Below are positions 42,525 to 51,632 of a stretch of DNA of 64,000 nucleotides, piece by piece. This DNA is from Parvularcula sp039818345 (GTDB lineage Bacteria; Pseudomonadota; Alphaproteobacteria; Caulobacterales; Parvularculaceae): NCBI GenBank assembly GCA_039818345.1, contig JBCBUC010000002.1, forward strand, positions 146,024 through 210,023. The letters are read 5' to 3'. The notes under the pieces are model-generated. The model made no database searches, had not been told where the DNA came from, and saw only the letters and a list, made by a program, of their open reading frames with translations. Position 1 is the first letter of the stretch; each line of letters opens with the position of its first letter. Made by a program: the position numbers and the translations under genes.

Positions 42525-43577
42525 ATGAAGATTATTCCAGTGATCATGGCCGGGGGATCAGGAACGCGCCTTTGGCCTCTGTCGCGTTCGGCTTCTCCGA
42601 AGCAATATTGTTCGTTGATCGGTGAGCAGTCGCTTTTTGAAGAGACCCTGCAGCGCGTCTCTAACGATCTCTTTGAAAAAGCAGTGATCATCGGCTCTGA
42701 GAAACACGCTGAGCTGATTGCTGAACGGTCTGTTGGACGGGCGTCGTCGATTGTTCTTGAGCCGTTTGGTCGGAACACCGCGCCAGCGGCTTTGGTCGCA
42801 GCGCTTCATGCAGCGGAGAGTGATCCCCACGCGCAGGTTCTTCTCCTGCCAGCAGACCATCATATCGCTGACGCTGATGCGTTTGCTGATGCGGTCAAGC
42901 GCGGGGCAAGAGCAGCGGCGGAAGGGTACATCGTGACCCTTGGGATCACGCCGACCGGCCCGGAAACGGGTTTTGGTTACATTCGAAATGCCGACCCGAT
43001 TGCGCCGGGCGTGCACCACGTTGCCCAATTCGTTGAGAAGCCTGATCTACCGACGGCGCAGTCCTATCTCGCGGATGGCGGCTACAGCTGGAACGCAGGT
43101 ATTTTTCTCTACCGTGCTGCTGATTTGGTGGCCGAAGCGGAAAAACATGCCAGCACGATGGTGGACGCTGTTCGTCGGGCCTATAACAACAAATCAGTCG
43201 ATGATGGCTTTATCCGTTTCCGCAAGGAGGATTTTGACGTCATTCCCGATGATAGCATCGATTATGCTATTATGGAGAACACGGACAAAGCGGCAGTGGT
43301 CACACCCGTCGACATCGGCTGGAATGATATCGGTGCGTGGTCAGCGGTGCGCGATTATGTCGGTGAGCAATCGCTCACCGACGATAATGTTGTTGCCATC
43401 GACTGTGAGGGGTCATTGATCAAATCATCAGGGCCTTTCGTTGCGGCCATTGGTGTACCGAATGTCGTCGTGGTGGCCACCGGTGACGCGGTTCTTGTTC
43501 TTCCTGCGGACCGCGCGCAGGACGTCAAAAAAGTCATCGCTGAGTTGAAGCAACGCAACCGAAGCGACTTGCTGTGA
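42525..43577 (+). CDS. manC: Mannose-1-phosphate guanylyltransferase (short form)
   Basis: The 350-residue enzyme has the nucleotidyltransferase signature IIPVIMAGGSGTRLWPLSRSASPKQY at its N-terminus, followed by EPFGRNTAPAALVA, LLPADHHIADADAF, GPETGFGYIR and VAQFVEKPD. It makes GDP-mannose from mannose 1-phosphate and GTP for polysaccharide and lipopolysaccharide synthesis. It lacks the C-terminal cupin isomerase domain of long ManC/AlgA proteins. The missing isomerase step may be supplied by the overlapping downstream gene. No phosphomannomutase is in the window. Confidence 0.93.
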   Translation: MKIIPVIMAGGSGTRLWPLSRSASPKQYCSLIGEQSLFEETLQRVSNDLFEKAVIIGSEKHAELIAERSVGRASSIVLEPFGRNTAPAALVAALHAAESDPHAQVLLLPADHHIADADAFADAVKRGARAAAEGYIVTLGITPTGPETGFGYIRNADPIAPGVHHVAQFVEKPDLPTAQSYLADGGYSWNAGIFLYRAADLVAEAEKHASTMVDAVRRAYNNKSVDDGFIRFRKEDFDVIPDDSIDYAIMENTDKAAVVTPVDIGWNDIGAWSAVRDYVGEQSLTDDNVVAIDCEGSLIKSSGPFVAAIGVPNVVVVATGDAVLVLPADRAQDVKKVIAELKQRNRSDLL

Positions 43578-44689
43578 CCCATTTGTTCCAAGAGCAAAGC
43601 GACCGCTTTCTGCAATGGCTTCAGGAAGCGGCCCTGCCTTTTTGGGCGACCCGTGCGCGTGATCACAAAGGCGGGTTTTTCGAAGCCCTCGATCTTGACG
43701 GCGATCCTCTCTTGGACAAACCCAAGCGTCTTCGGGTGCAAGCGCGCCAGGCGTTCTCCTTTGCACGGGCTGAGGTGCTCGGCCTTTACGGCGGCCGCGC
43801 TGCCTCTGATCATGCTTACGACTTTCTCCTGAGCCATGGTCGTGGTGACGAGGGGTTCGTGCACACTCTTCATCCTGATGGGAGTGTGCTCGACAGCAAA
43901 CTTGATCTCTATGACCATGCGTTTGTTCTGTTGGCGTCGGCTGAGCGTTACCGCGCTTACCAAGACGAGCGTGCTTTAGGCGTTGCGCGTGACGTTCTCA
44001 CGATCATCGATGGGCTCCGAATGAAAGAAGGTGGGTACGCAGAAGGACAGCCGCACACCTTGCCGCGCCGCCAAAATCCGCACATGCACCTTTTTGAGGC
44101 CTTTCTCACGATGCGGCTCGCCAATATGCCGCTCGATCAAGACGAACGGCTGGAGGAGATACGCCGTCTTCTCAAATCTGCTTTTTACGACAAAGACGCA
44201 CAGGTCATTCGCGAACACTTTGATCAGTATTGGAACCTGCATCCTAAAAAAGGGCAGGAGGTGGAACCTGGCCATATGGTCGAGTGGGCCTGGCTTGCAG
44301 CCGAGGGTGGCAACAAAGACCTCTCGGTTCCTCTCATCACGAAGGCGCGGGCTATCGGGTATCAGGAAAACACCGGGCTGATGGTCAACTCCGTTGATCT
44401 TTCGAACGGGGAACACAACGGATCTTGCCGTTTATGGCCGCAAACGGAGCATGTCCGGGCGCTCACCATGCTCGCACGGTGGGGAGAAGGCGACGACGAC
44501 CAGGCCGGATTGCTTCTCAAGAAGACAATGGATCGTTACTTCCCGGAAGACTTAGGCGGCGGCTATCATGACGAGTTTGCCATCGACGGAACCCAGCTGT
44601 CACAGCATATGCCGTCAAGCAGTCTTTACCACCTGATCACCATGGCCGATGAAATCATCCGAGCAAGGCAGGAATTCGCTACGTCCTAG
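43574..44689 (+). CDS. AGE family sugar epimerase/isomerase
   Basis: The 371-residue protein starts with an overlap to the manC stop (GTGACC...; 4 bases). It has the alpha6/alpha6-barrel text of the N-acylglucosamine 2-epimerase family: FWATRARDHKGGFFEALDLDG, RLRVQARQAFSFARAEVLG, LYDHAFVLLASAE, NPHMHLFEAFL, EPGHMVEWAWLAAEGG and GGGYHDEF. In several bacteria such proteins next to manC serve as mannose-6-phosphate isomerase or mannose isomerase. Here the coupling to manC suggests it provides mannose 6-phosphate from fructose 6-phosphate; this is inference from context. Confidence 0.9.
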   Translation: MTHLFQEQSDRFLQWLQEAALPFWATRARDHKGGFFEALDLDGDPLLDKPKRLRVQARQAFSFARAEVLGLYGGRAASDHAYDFLLSHGRGDEGFVHTLHPDGSVLDSKLDLYDHAFVLLASAERYRAYQDERALGVARDVLTIIDGLRMKEGGYAEGQPHTLPRRQNPHMHLFEAFLTMRLANMPLDQDERLEEIRRLLKSAFYDKDAQVIREHFDQYWNLHPKKGQEVEPGHMVEWAWLAAEGGNKDLSVPLITKARAIGYQENTGLMVNSVDLSNGEHNGSCRLWPQTEHVRALTMLARWGEGDDDQAGLLLKKTMDRYFPEDLGGGYHDEFAIDGTQLSQHMPSSSLYHLITMADEIIRARQEFATS

Positions 44690-45300
44690 TAAAGAGGAAG
44701 TGCGCCTTTATAACCCAGGCCCCGTAGGATTAGGGTGAGCCAGCTTTGGAACGCGGCGTCGTCGGGTGCCTCGTCGAGCTCGGCCACAACGAGCGGGTGG
44801 CAATAGCGTACACCGCTCATATGCGCAGCGCGACACGCGGCATCGACATCGTGCACGGTAAATTCGTCTTGCGCCACGCCATTCTGAACGATTTCCCGGA
44901 CTGTCTCCAAGAGGCCCATGCGATACTCCGCGACCTCTTCCCACCGTTCCTCAATCGCTGCTGTCACCATATGATGAACACGCCGCCGCTCTGTAAACGT
45001 ATTAAGAGTCATACGGTGAACGGAGCGATAGAACGCTGCAAGCTGCATGGCTGCGCTCTCTTCAGAGAACGCGATCCGTCGCGCGTCAGCGAGCTGGCCC
45101 TGAAGTTTTCGCTTAGCCATCGCTCGATTAATCCGCGATTTGGTGCCGAAGACGCGATGAACATTCGCCGAGCTGAAGCCGCAGGCCCGTGCGATGTCCG
45201 CCACGGTTGTCTTGTCATAGCCAATCTCTGTGAACAGACGACCGGCTTCATCGAGGATGAGGTCGCGTGTTTCTGTCTCCGAGAGGTTCAGTCTGGGCAA
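44686..45300 (-). CDS. TetR family repressor of the RND efflux operon (predicted)
   Basis: The 204-residue protein starts at TTG 45300, with AAAGGACG upstream. The DNA-binding domain is SETETRDLILDEAGRLFTEIGYDKTTVADIARACGFSSANVHRVFGTKSRINRAMAKR, typical TetR. The C-terminal half fits the ligand-binding domain of efflux repressors. It is divergent from the adaptor gene of the RND operon, with a shared 130-base region full of TGACA/TGTCA repeats. Control of the pump and of itself is the natural reading. Its 3' end overlaps the AGE gene by four bases. Confidence 0.92.
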   Translation of the reverse strand: MPRLNLSETETRDLILDEAGRLFTEIGYDKTTVADIARACGFSSANVHRVFGTKSRINRAMAKRKLQGQLADARRIAFSEESAAMQLAAFYRSVHRMTLNTFTERRRVHHMVTAAIEERWEEVAEYRMGLLETVREIVQNGVAQDEFTVHDVDAACRAAHMSGVRYCHPLVVAELDEAPDDAAFQSWLTLILRGLGYKGALPLY

Positions 45301-45340
45301 GAGTTTCGTCCTTTCTGGTTCGGTGCTGATAACGCATTTT

Positions 45341-45391
45341 TGACAAAATGACTAGTGACAAAATTCAAAAAATGTCATATATCATTTGTCA
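45341..45391. promoter_or_regulatory. Nested inverted repeats, probable TetR operator
   Basis: TGACAAAATG at 45341-45350 faces CATTTGTCA at 45383-45391. Inside them TGACA (45356-45360) faces TGTCA (45373-45377). The block lies between the divergent TetR gene and the RND operon, 40 bases before the adaptor start. It is a likely binding site for the TetR protein, possibly for two dimers. Confidence 0.6.
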
Positions 45392-45430
45392 GAGAGGCTA
45401 TTTCGTCTCTTTTAGGGTAGGAATATCAAG

Positions 45431-46597
45431 ATGATGCGCTTTCTTGTTGCCTTGGGTCGAGGGGTTGCTTGGCTTGCCGTTCTTGGGATTGTTGTTGCAG
45501 GAACGCTTTTGGTTGGCCGTGGCTTTGTAACAAATACAGCTGAATCCGAATCGGAAGATCCAGCGCTTCCTGTCGCCGTGATGGAGGTGCGCTATCAAGA
45601 CACCTACCAACAGCAGCGAAATTTTTCCGGCCGAATTCTTGCTGCCCAGGTCGCTGATGCCGCTTTTGAAGTCTCGGGCGAGGTGGACGACGTGCTCGTC
45701 GAAGTGGGTGATCTGGTCGAGGAGGGCGCGGTCCTGGCGCGCCTTGACCCGGTGCGCTTGGACATTCGCGCCAGTGAAGCTGCCGCCCAATTGGCAGAGG
45801 CAAGGGCAGTTCTATCGACCGCGAACACGACCAGGGGACGGATCGTTGAACTTCTCAGCGCTGGGTTTGCCACAGAGCAAGAGCTCGATAATGCGGATGC
45901 GGAGCGCAACACCGCGCGAGAGAGAGTGCGAGCCTTGGAGAGAAGCCTTGAGCGGGCGACGGAAGATCTCGAAGACGCAACACTGAAGGCGCCTTTTGCT
46001 GGCTATGTCGTCGGTAGATACATTGATGCCGGCACCGTCGTGCAGATCGGCCAACCGGTGGTTCGGATCAATCAACGAGCAGAACTGGAAGCAGAAATTG
46101 GTGTGCCGACGGAGCTTGCGAGCTATATCGAGGTCGGGGATCGTTATCCGCTTTTCGCTAAAGATCTGCAGGCCGACGGCGTGGTGCGCGGCATCAGCGA
46201 AGACGTTGATGTCCTAACTCGCAGCCGCAAAGTGCGATTGGCGATTGAAGATGATCCAGGGTTTATTCCCGGGACCCTCGTGCGCATAGGTCTCAGCCAA
46301 GAGCGTCGCGGAACCGGTGTCTGGGTACCGACGGCTGCTTTGCAAGAGGGGTATCGCGGCCTCTGGTCCACTTATGTTGTCGTTGACGACGGGGACGGAC
46401 AGATCATTCGCCGAAAAGATGTGGAAATCATCTCGATTGGCGAAAGCCAGGTGTTTGTGACTGGCACCCTCGAGGACGGCGACCTGGTGGTGACGACATC
46501 CCCCTTCCGTTTCGTTCCTGGACAGAGGGTTCGGGTGGAAACCAATCTCTCCGCAGAGACCGTCGCGCGCGCGGCCTCGTCATCCATTCTGCGCTGA
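45431..46597 (+). CDS. RND efflux periplasmic adaptor (HlyD/MFP family)
   Basis: The 388-residue protein has an N-terminal membrane anchor (GVAWLAVLGIVVAGTLLVG). The barrel-sandwich half starts with FSGRILAAQVADAAFEVSGEVDDVLVEVGDLVEEGAVLARLDP. A helical hairpin (ATEQELDNADAERNTARERVRALERSLERATEDLEDATL) and the second half APFAGYVVGRYIDAGTVVQIGQPVVRI follow. Adaptor proteins join the inner-membrane pump to the outer-membrane channel. It is the first gene of a three-gene operon, followed by the pump 11 bases later. Confidence 0.94.
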   Translation: MMRFLVALGRGVAWLAVLGIVVAGTLLVGRGFVTNTAESESEDPALPVAVMEVRYQDTYQQQRNFSGRILAAQVADAAFEVSGEVDDVLVEVGDLVEEGAVLARLDPVRLDIRASEAAAQLAEARAVLSTANTTRGRIVELLSAGFATEQELDNADAERNTARERVRALERSLERATEDLEDATLKAPFAGYVVGRYIDAGTVVQIGQPVVRINQRAELEAEIGVPTELASYIEVGDRYPLFAKDLQADGVVRGISEDVDVLTRSRKVRLAIEDDPGFIPGTLVRIGLSQERRGTGVWVPTAALQEGYRGLWSTYVVVDDGDGQIIRRKDVEIISIGESQVFVTGTLEDGDLVVTTSPFRFVPGQRVRVETNLSAETVARAASSSILR

Positions 46598-46608
46598 AAG
46601 GGAACGCC

Positions 46609-49600
46609 ATGAAAACGCTTCTCTTTGATAAACCGCGCGCCCTTGTGATGGTGCTCTTGCTTGTCGTCGTCGGCGGCACAGCCGCGCTTCTCACCATGCC
46701 GCAGCAGGAAGACCCCAAAATCCGCAACCGCGTGGCAACAATCTTGACGGCGTATCCGGGCGCCAGCGCGGAGCGCGTGGAGGGTTTGGTCAGCCAGCGG
46801 ATCGAAGACCGACTACGCGAGCTTGAAGAGATCGACACCGTCTCGTCACGTTCGAGCACCGGTTTGTCGTCGATCACTGTGGTTCTGCAGGACTCGATTA
46901 ACAACACAGACCAAGCCTTCTCGAAGGTACGTGACGCGCTCGCCGACGCGGTTCCCCTTTTGCCGGAGGGTGCCGCCGACCCTGTCTTTATCGACAACCG
47001 CGGCTATGCTTTCACGGTGTTGGCCGCATTGGTTTGGGACGCAGACAGCGCGCCAAACGAGCTCATTCTGAAGCGGACTGCTGATGAACTGCAGTCTCGC
47101 TTAAGGAATGTGCCAGGTACAGAGTATACGGCCATTAGCGGTGCGGGCCCCGAAGAGATTTCTGTTTCGCTGAGAAGCGATCTGGCTCAGTCTTTGGGTC
47201 TGTCGGAGGGCGAAATCGCTGGTGCATTGGCTGCGGCGGACTCCAAGTCATCAGCTGGCCAAGTGTTCGGCCCACAAAATGAAGTGGCCCTAGAGGTGCG
47301 AGGTGCCCTTGATACGCTCGACCGCATCAGGGATGTTCCACTCCGAGAGACCGCCGATGGAACGCAAGTCCGGGTCGGCGATTTGGCCGACGTGCGGCGA
47401 GGTCTTCAGCAGCCGCAACCAGTGACAGCGATTATCGATGATCGACGCGCTGTCGTGGTGGGAACACGGATCGATGACGGCTTACGTGTTGGTCAGTGGT
47501 CAGCTCGCGTTCGGCAAGAATTGGAGCTTTTTGAAGAAGACCTCTCTGAAGGCGTCGAGCTCAGAATAATCTTTGATCAATCGGTTTATGCGGAACAGCG
47601 ATTTGGGTCGCTACTCGTCAATCTCGGTGTCGGTATTGGTCTTGTCGTCGCCATTCTTTTCTTCACGCTCGGTCCGCGCGCTGCGCTGCTTGTCACGCTC
47701 GCCATTCCGTTGACAACTTTATTGAGCCTTACTCTGATGAATTTCTTTGGAATTCCTATTCATCAGATGTCCATCACCGGACTGATTGTGGCCCTCGGAC
47801 TCCTCGTCGATTCCGCGATCGTGATGTGTGATGCGGTTGGCCGTGCCCTGCGCCGAGGCTTGTCTCCAAGGGATGCCGTGGAAGAAAGCGTTGGTCGGCT
47901 CTGGATCCCGCTCCTCAGTTCGACATTGACGACCGTTTTGGCGTTCTTGCCGATCACGTTGTTGATCGGCGGCGCCGGGGAATTTGTTGGGCCAATCGCT
48001 GACAGTGTGATCATTGCTCTGTTGTCGTCCCTTCTCTTGGCGGTGACGGTGGTCGCAGCTCTTGCTGGCATCTTCTTAAAGCCGTCAGAGAGTGCAACGC
48101 GCACAGCTTCTGGGGGGATTGACGTTCCCGTGGTCGGGCCCGCGTTCAAATCTCTCCTGGGCTTAAGCCTAGCAGCGCCCCGCCTTTCGATCTTGATCGC
48201 GGTGTTGGCGCCCCTGCTTGGGTTTATCGGTGTCACGACGCTCCCTACACAGTTCTTTCCAGCGGCGGACCGCAACCAGTTCCATGTGGAGCTGCGCCTG
48301 CCCTCGCAATCAAGCTTGGAGCAGACGCGGCTAGCAGCGGAGATCGCCGATGATTTGCTAGAAAACCACCCCGCAATTGACGAGGCCGATTGGTTCATCG
48401 GGGGTTCAGTCCCCTCTTTCTACTACAACGTCGTGATGAATGAGGACGGCCAACGGAACTTTGCCGAAGCCATGGTCACAGCCAAGGAGCTCAATGGGCT
48501 GCAGGACGTGCTGATCGAGCTTCAGCTTTCTCTGTCCGAAGCCATGCCCAATGTGCAGGTCAATGTGCGCTCCTTGGTCCAAGGACCTCCTGCACCAGCG
48601 CCCTTTGAACTCAGGATCCAAGGGCGTGATCTACAAGTGCTCAAGGAGCTCGGGGAACAAGCACGACTAATCCTGTCGGAGCTTCCCGAGGTCAATGTGA
48701 CGACGGCGTCGCTTTCGGGCGGTGAGCCGAAACTTTGGGTCGATATTGATGAAGATGAAGCGCGCCAGGCAGGATTTGCTTTGAGCGATGTGGCCAACGG
48801 GTTGGCGGCAAAGCTGCAAGGCGCTCCTGGCGGCACCGTCATTGAGGGCGAAAACGAAGTTCCCGTCATTGTCCGTCTTGACGACACGGCCCGCGGTTCT
48901 TTTGAGGAGCTCGCCTCGCTCTCTCTGTCAAGCAGGTCTACCCAAGCCGTCGGTACACCGCTGCTCAGCCTTGGTGAGCTCAGCCTTGAGCCTGCACCCT
49001 CGACCATTCGGCGCTACCAGGGCGAAAGGGTCAACCGGATCCTCGCCTATACGTCAGCAGACGCACTTCCATCAGCCGTCGTTGCTGCTTTTCAGGAGGC
49101 GGTCGACCAGGGACGCATGGATTTACCGCCGGGCTACACCTATGCCTTTGGCGGTGATGCGGAAAACCGTTCCGATGCCGTCGGCGCGCTTTTGAGTTCC
49201 GTCGGGCTGATCGTCGTGGCTGCCATTGCCGTCATTGTTCTGACATTTAACAGCTTCCGACTGGGCGGCATTGTCTTGGTCGTCGCGGTTCTTTCGATGG
49301 GGCTTGGGATGTTGAGCCTCACGATTTCAGGTTACCCCTTCGGGTTTCAGCCGATCATTGCCCTGATGGGTCTCATGGGCGTGGCCATCAATGCGGCGAT
49401 CATTATCATCGCGACCCTGAAGAATATCCCTGATGCCGTTGCTGGAGATCGTTTGGCGGTGCGCGATGGTGTCCTTGAAACATCGCGGCACATCACGTCC
49501 ACGACCCTCACCACCTTTGCTGGGTTCTTGCCCTTGATCTTGGCGGATGGAGACTTCTGGCCGCCCTTTGCAACAGCGATTGCGGGGGGTGTTGTCCTCT

Positions 49601-49725
49601 CGACGATCGTTTCGTTCTTCTTTGTGCCGCAGTGCTTCTTGCTGCTGACGCGTCGACGGCCGGTCACTATTTTTGAAGATGACAACAATCATGCTGCTGA
49701 AGGATTGTACCATGCGACTGCTTAG
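46609..49725 (+). CDS. RND efflux transporter permease
   Basis: The 1038-residue protein is of normal AcrB-family size. Two blocks of helices enclose two large periplasmic loops. The first begins with PRALVMVLLLVVVGGTAALLTMPQQEDP; later blocks include GLIVALGLLVDSAIVMCDAVGRALRRG and FAGFLPLILADGDFWPPFATAIAGGVVLSTIVSFFFVPQCFL. The Asp of LLVDSAIVMCDA in helix 4 matches proton-relay residues. It exports hydrophobic or amphiphilic compounds using the proton gradient. The start of the outer-membrane gene lies inside its end (14-base overlap). Confidence 0.96.
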   Translation: MKTLLFDKPRALVMVLLLVVVGGTAALLTMPQQEDPKIRNRVATILTAYPGASAERVEGLVSQRIEDRLRELEEIDTVSSRSSTGLSSITVVLQDSINNTDQAFSKVRDALADAVPLLPEGAADPVFIDNRGYAFTVLAALVWDADSAPNELILKRTADELQSRLRNVPGTEYTAISGAGPEEISVSLRSDLAQSLGLSEGEIAGALAAADSKSSAGQVFGPQNEVALEVRGALDTLDRIRDVPLRETADGTQVRVGDLADVRRGLQQPQPVTAIIDDRRAVVVGTRIDDGLRVGQWSARVRQELELFEEDLSEGVELRIIFDQSVYAEQRFGSLLVNLGVGIGLVVAILFFTLGPRAALLVTLAIPLTTLLSLTLMNFFGIPIHQMSITGLIVALGLLVDSAIVMCDAVGRALRRGLSPRDAVEESVGRLWIPLLSSTLTTVLAFLPITLLIGGAGEFVGPIADSVIIALLSSLLLAVTVVAALAGIFLKPSESATRTASGGIDVPVVGPAFKSLLGLSLAAPRLSILIAVLAPLLGFIGVTTLPTQFFPAADRNQFHVELRLPSQSSLEQTRLAAEIADDLLENHPAIDEADWFIGGSVPSFYYNVVMNEDGQRNFAEAMVTAKELNGLQDVLIELQLSLSEAMPNVQVNVRSLVQGPPAPAPFELRIQGRDLQVLKELGEQARLILSELPEVNVTTASLSGGEPKLWVDIDEDEARQAGFALSDVANGLAAKLQGAPGGTVIEGENEVPVIVRLDDTARGSFEELASLSLSSRSTQAVGTPLLSLGELSLEPAPSTIRRYQGERVNRILAYTSADALPSAVVAAFQEAVDQGRMDLPPGYTYAFGGDAENRSDAVGALLSSVGLIVVAAIAVIVLTFNSFRLGGIVLVVAVLSMGLGMLSLTISGYPFGFQPIIALMGLMGVAINAAIIIIATLKNIPDAVAGDRLAVRDGVLETSRHITSTTLTTFAGFLPLILADGDFWPPFATAIAGGVVLSTIVSFFFVPQCFLLLTRRRPVTIFEDDNNHAAEGLYHATA

Positions 49726-50974
49726 CCTGGCACTTGGCCTCTCGTTGATCGCCGCGCCAGCTGCGGCGCAGACGGAAAGTCTTCTTCGGGAGCTTGTGGA
49801 CGAAAGCCCTGAGATCTTGGCCGCTGAGGATGAAGCGGCTGCGGCGAAGGCGGATCTTTGGGCAGCGCGCGGGCAACTCCTCCCGCAAGTGCGGGTGGAA
49901 GCCTTCACCCAATCGCTTGAAGAGACCCTCCGCCTCGATGGCGTCCCGGGAGAGTTGACCCAGACCCGTGATCCTAGAGCACTGAGCGCCGTGGTTGATC
50001 AGGCCCTTTTCACCTCCGGGCGAATAGCGGGCAGCATTGGCGCCGCCAAAGCGACCTCGACATCGGTTGCTTATGACAGCAACGCAACACGCCAGGATGT
50101 CATCTTGGAGGGGGCCAGCGCTATCGCCGATGTCGTCCGTGATCGCGCTATCCTCGAGGTGCGTCGCGAGAATGAATCGGTTGTCCGCCGGCGTCTCGAT
50201 GAAAGCGTGGCGCGGCGGCGTGCGGGTCTTGCGACCATGACTGACGTGCGTCAGTCGGAGGCACGTCTGGCGCTGGCGACGGCGGAGAAGATCGCGGCCG
50301 ACAGCGCGCTTGACCGAAGCGAAGCTTTTTTCATTCGCGTCTTTGGCAAACTTGCACCACAAGGTCTGACCCTTCCACGGGCATCTCGGCCGATGCCGCA
50401 AAGCCTCGATGAAGCCCTCAAGACCGCGTTCGACAACAGCCCAGACCTCGGTGCCAGCGATAATCGTCGGCGTGCGGCTAAACAAAACGTGCGGGCGGAA
50501 CGCGGTGCTTATCTGCCGCAATTCAATGTCACCGCATCCGCCAGCACGATCGATAATGAACGTTTTGGGGTCGAGCTCGGTGAAGCAGAACAGTATGCCG
50601 TGACACTGAATGGTCGTTGGGACTTTTTCACCGGCGGATCTGGATACTCCAGCACACGGGCGGCAAAGCGGCGCGCAAGTGCCGCCAGCCGCGTTCATCA
50701 GCTCACGCAGCGCCGGGTGCGCGAAACCACCATTGCGGCCTGGTCAGACATGCTGGCTGCGCGCTCTTCGGTTCGTGCACGTATGGCCCAGACTGACGCA
50801 GCGTCAGTTGCCGCCGAAGGGGTGGCCGCCGAATTCCGCACAGGACGCCGCACACGGCTCGATGTTCTAGACGCTGACCAAGAACGCAGCGATGCTCATG
50901 TGGCGCTCGTCGCAGCCCAACGGGATCAAGCGGTTGCTGAGTTCGCTATGCTCCGGGCGATGGGTCAACTTTAA
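49712..50974 (+). CDS. TolC family outer-membrane efflux protein
   Basis: The 420-residue product starts at ATG 49712, with AAGGA at a fitting distance; longer in-frame starts lie deeper in the pump gene. The signal peptide is RLLSLALGLSLIAAPAAAQ. The two TolC repeats are visible as SLLRELVDESPEILAAEDEAAAAKADLWAARGQLLPQVRVEA and SLDEALKTAFDNSPDLGASDNRRRAAKQNVRAERGAYLPQFNVTA. The long helices ending in RTGRRTRLDVLDADQERSDAHVALVAAQRDQAVAEF are classic. It forms the exit duct of the RND pump. Confidence 0.95.
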   Translation: MRLLSLALGLSLIAAPAAAQTESLLRELVDESPEILAAEDEAAAAKADLWAARGQLLPQVRVEAFTQSLEETLRLDGVPGELTQTRDPRALSAVVDQALFTSGRIAGSIGAAKATSTSVAYDSNATRQDVILEGASAIADVVRDRAILEVRRENESVVRRRLDESVARRRAGLATMTDVRQSEARLALATAEKIAADSALDRSEAFFIRVFGKLAPQGLTLPRASRPMPQSLDEALKTAFDNSPDLGASDNRRRAAKQNVRAERGAYLPQFNVTASASTIDNERFGVELGEAEQYAVTLNGRWDFFTGGSGYSSTRAAKRRASAASRVHQLTQRRVRETTIAAWSDMLAARSSVRARMAQTDAASVAAEGVAAEFRTGRRTRLDVLDADQERSDAHVALVAAQRDQAVAEFAMLRAMGQL

Positions 50975-51530
50975 CGGTGGTTTCCGGCGACGGCTGGCTT
51001 TGAAGCGCAGCGCGCTTCTTCTGCGCCTTTTGCCAGTTTTTGACGTGGGGGAGGGCGAAGAGATAAACGCCCGTCCCCCACATCACAAACAACACAAGAC
51101 CTGCGGGCAGGAACACAAAGTGCTTGGTCCAGCCAGCGAAAAAGGAGCCGTCGTGCAGGCTCTCAATCAAATCTGACCGACGATAGGCGACCTGTAAAAC
51201 CTCGCCCGTCGAGGAGTCGATTTGCGCTTCCCAATTGTTCGCGGCGATGAATTTTACGACACCTTTGTCCGGCTTGACGTCGACGCGGTCGAGGTCATGC
51301 CAAGTTTGAAGACGCAACTCTTCGACCTCTGAAGCGGCTGCAAAAAGCTCAGCAAAGCTCAGCGCAGGAAGTTCGGTCGGCGCAACGCCGCGCGCTGTGG
51401 GCGGCTGGATCCAATTGATGTCCTTTTTGAGCATCAACATGACGCCTGTGACCACCACCAACCCGAGCGGGAGCATGATCACCGGAGACGCCCAATGGTG
51501 GATCTGTCTAAGCAGCTTTTGCGCCTTCAC
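50946..51530 (-). CDS. PepSY domain membrane protein
   Basis: The preferred start is GTG 51530, after GGGAG, giving 194 residues; ATG 51554 or 51584 are alternatives. The N-terminal helix IHHWASPVIMLPLGLVVVTGVMLML and a closing helix HFVFLPAGLVLFVMWGTGVYLF frame a PepSY-type domain (VDVKPDKGVVKFIAANNWEAQIDSSTGEVLQVAYRRSDLIESLHDGSF). The IHHW and WTKHFVF elements match PepSY-associated membrane proteins, some of which act in iron-siderophore reduction. The function here is unknown. Its 3' end overlaps the TolC-like gene by 29 bases (convergent). Confidence 0.85.
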   Translation of the reverse strand: MKAQKLLRQIHHWASPVIMLPLGLVVVTGVMLMLKKDINWIQPPTARGVAPTELPALSFAELFAAASEVEELRLQTWHDLDRVDVKPDKGVVKFIAANNWEAQIDSSTGEVLQVAYRRSDLIESLHDGSFFAGWTKHFVFLPAGLVLFVMWGTGVYLFALPHVKNWQKAQKKRAALQSQPSPETTVKVDPSPGA

Positions 51531-51632
51531 CTTACACTCCCAATGGCCGGTCATATGCCCTAACAGCTTGCCAACGCACATCAAAGCGTGCGTGACTACA
51601 AGTGTGGGACCAAGACAAAACGAGAGTATTTC

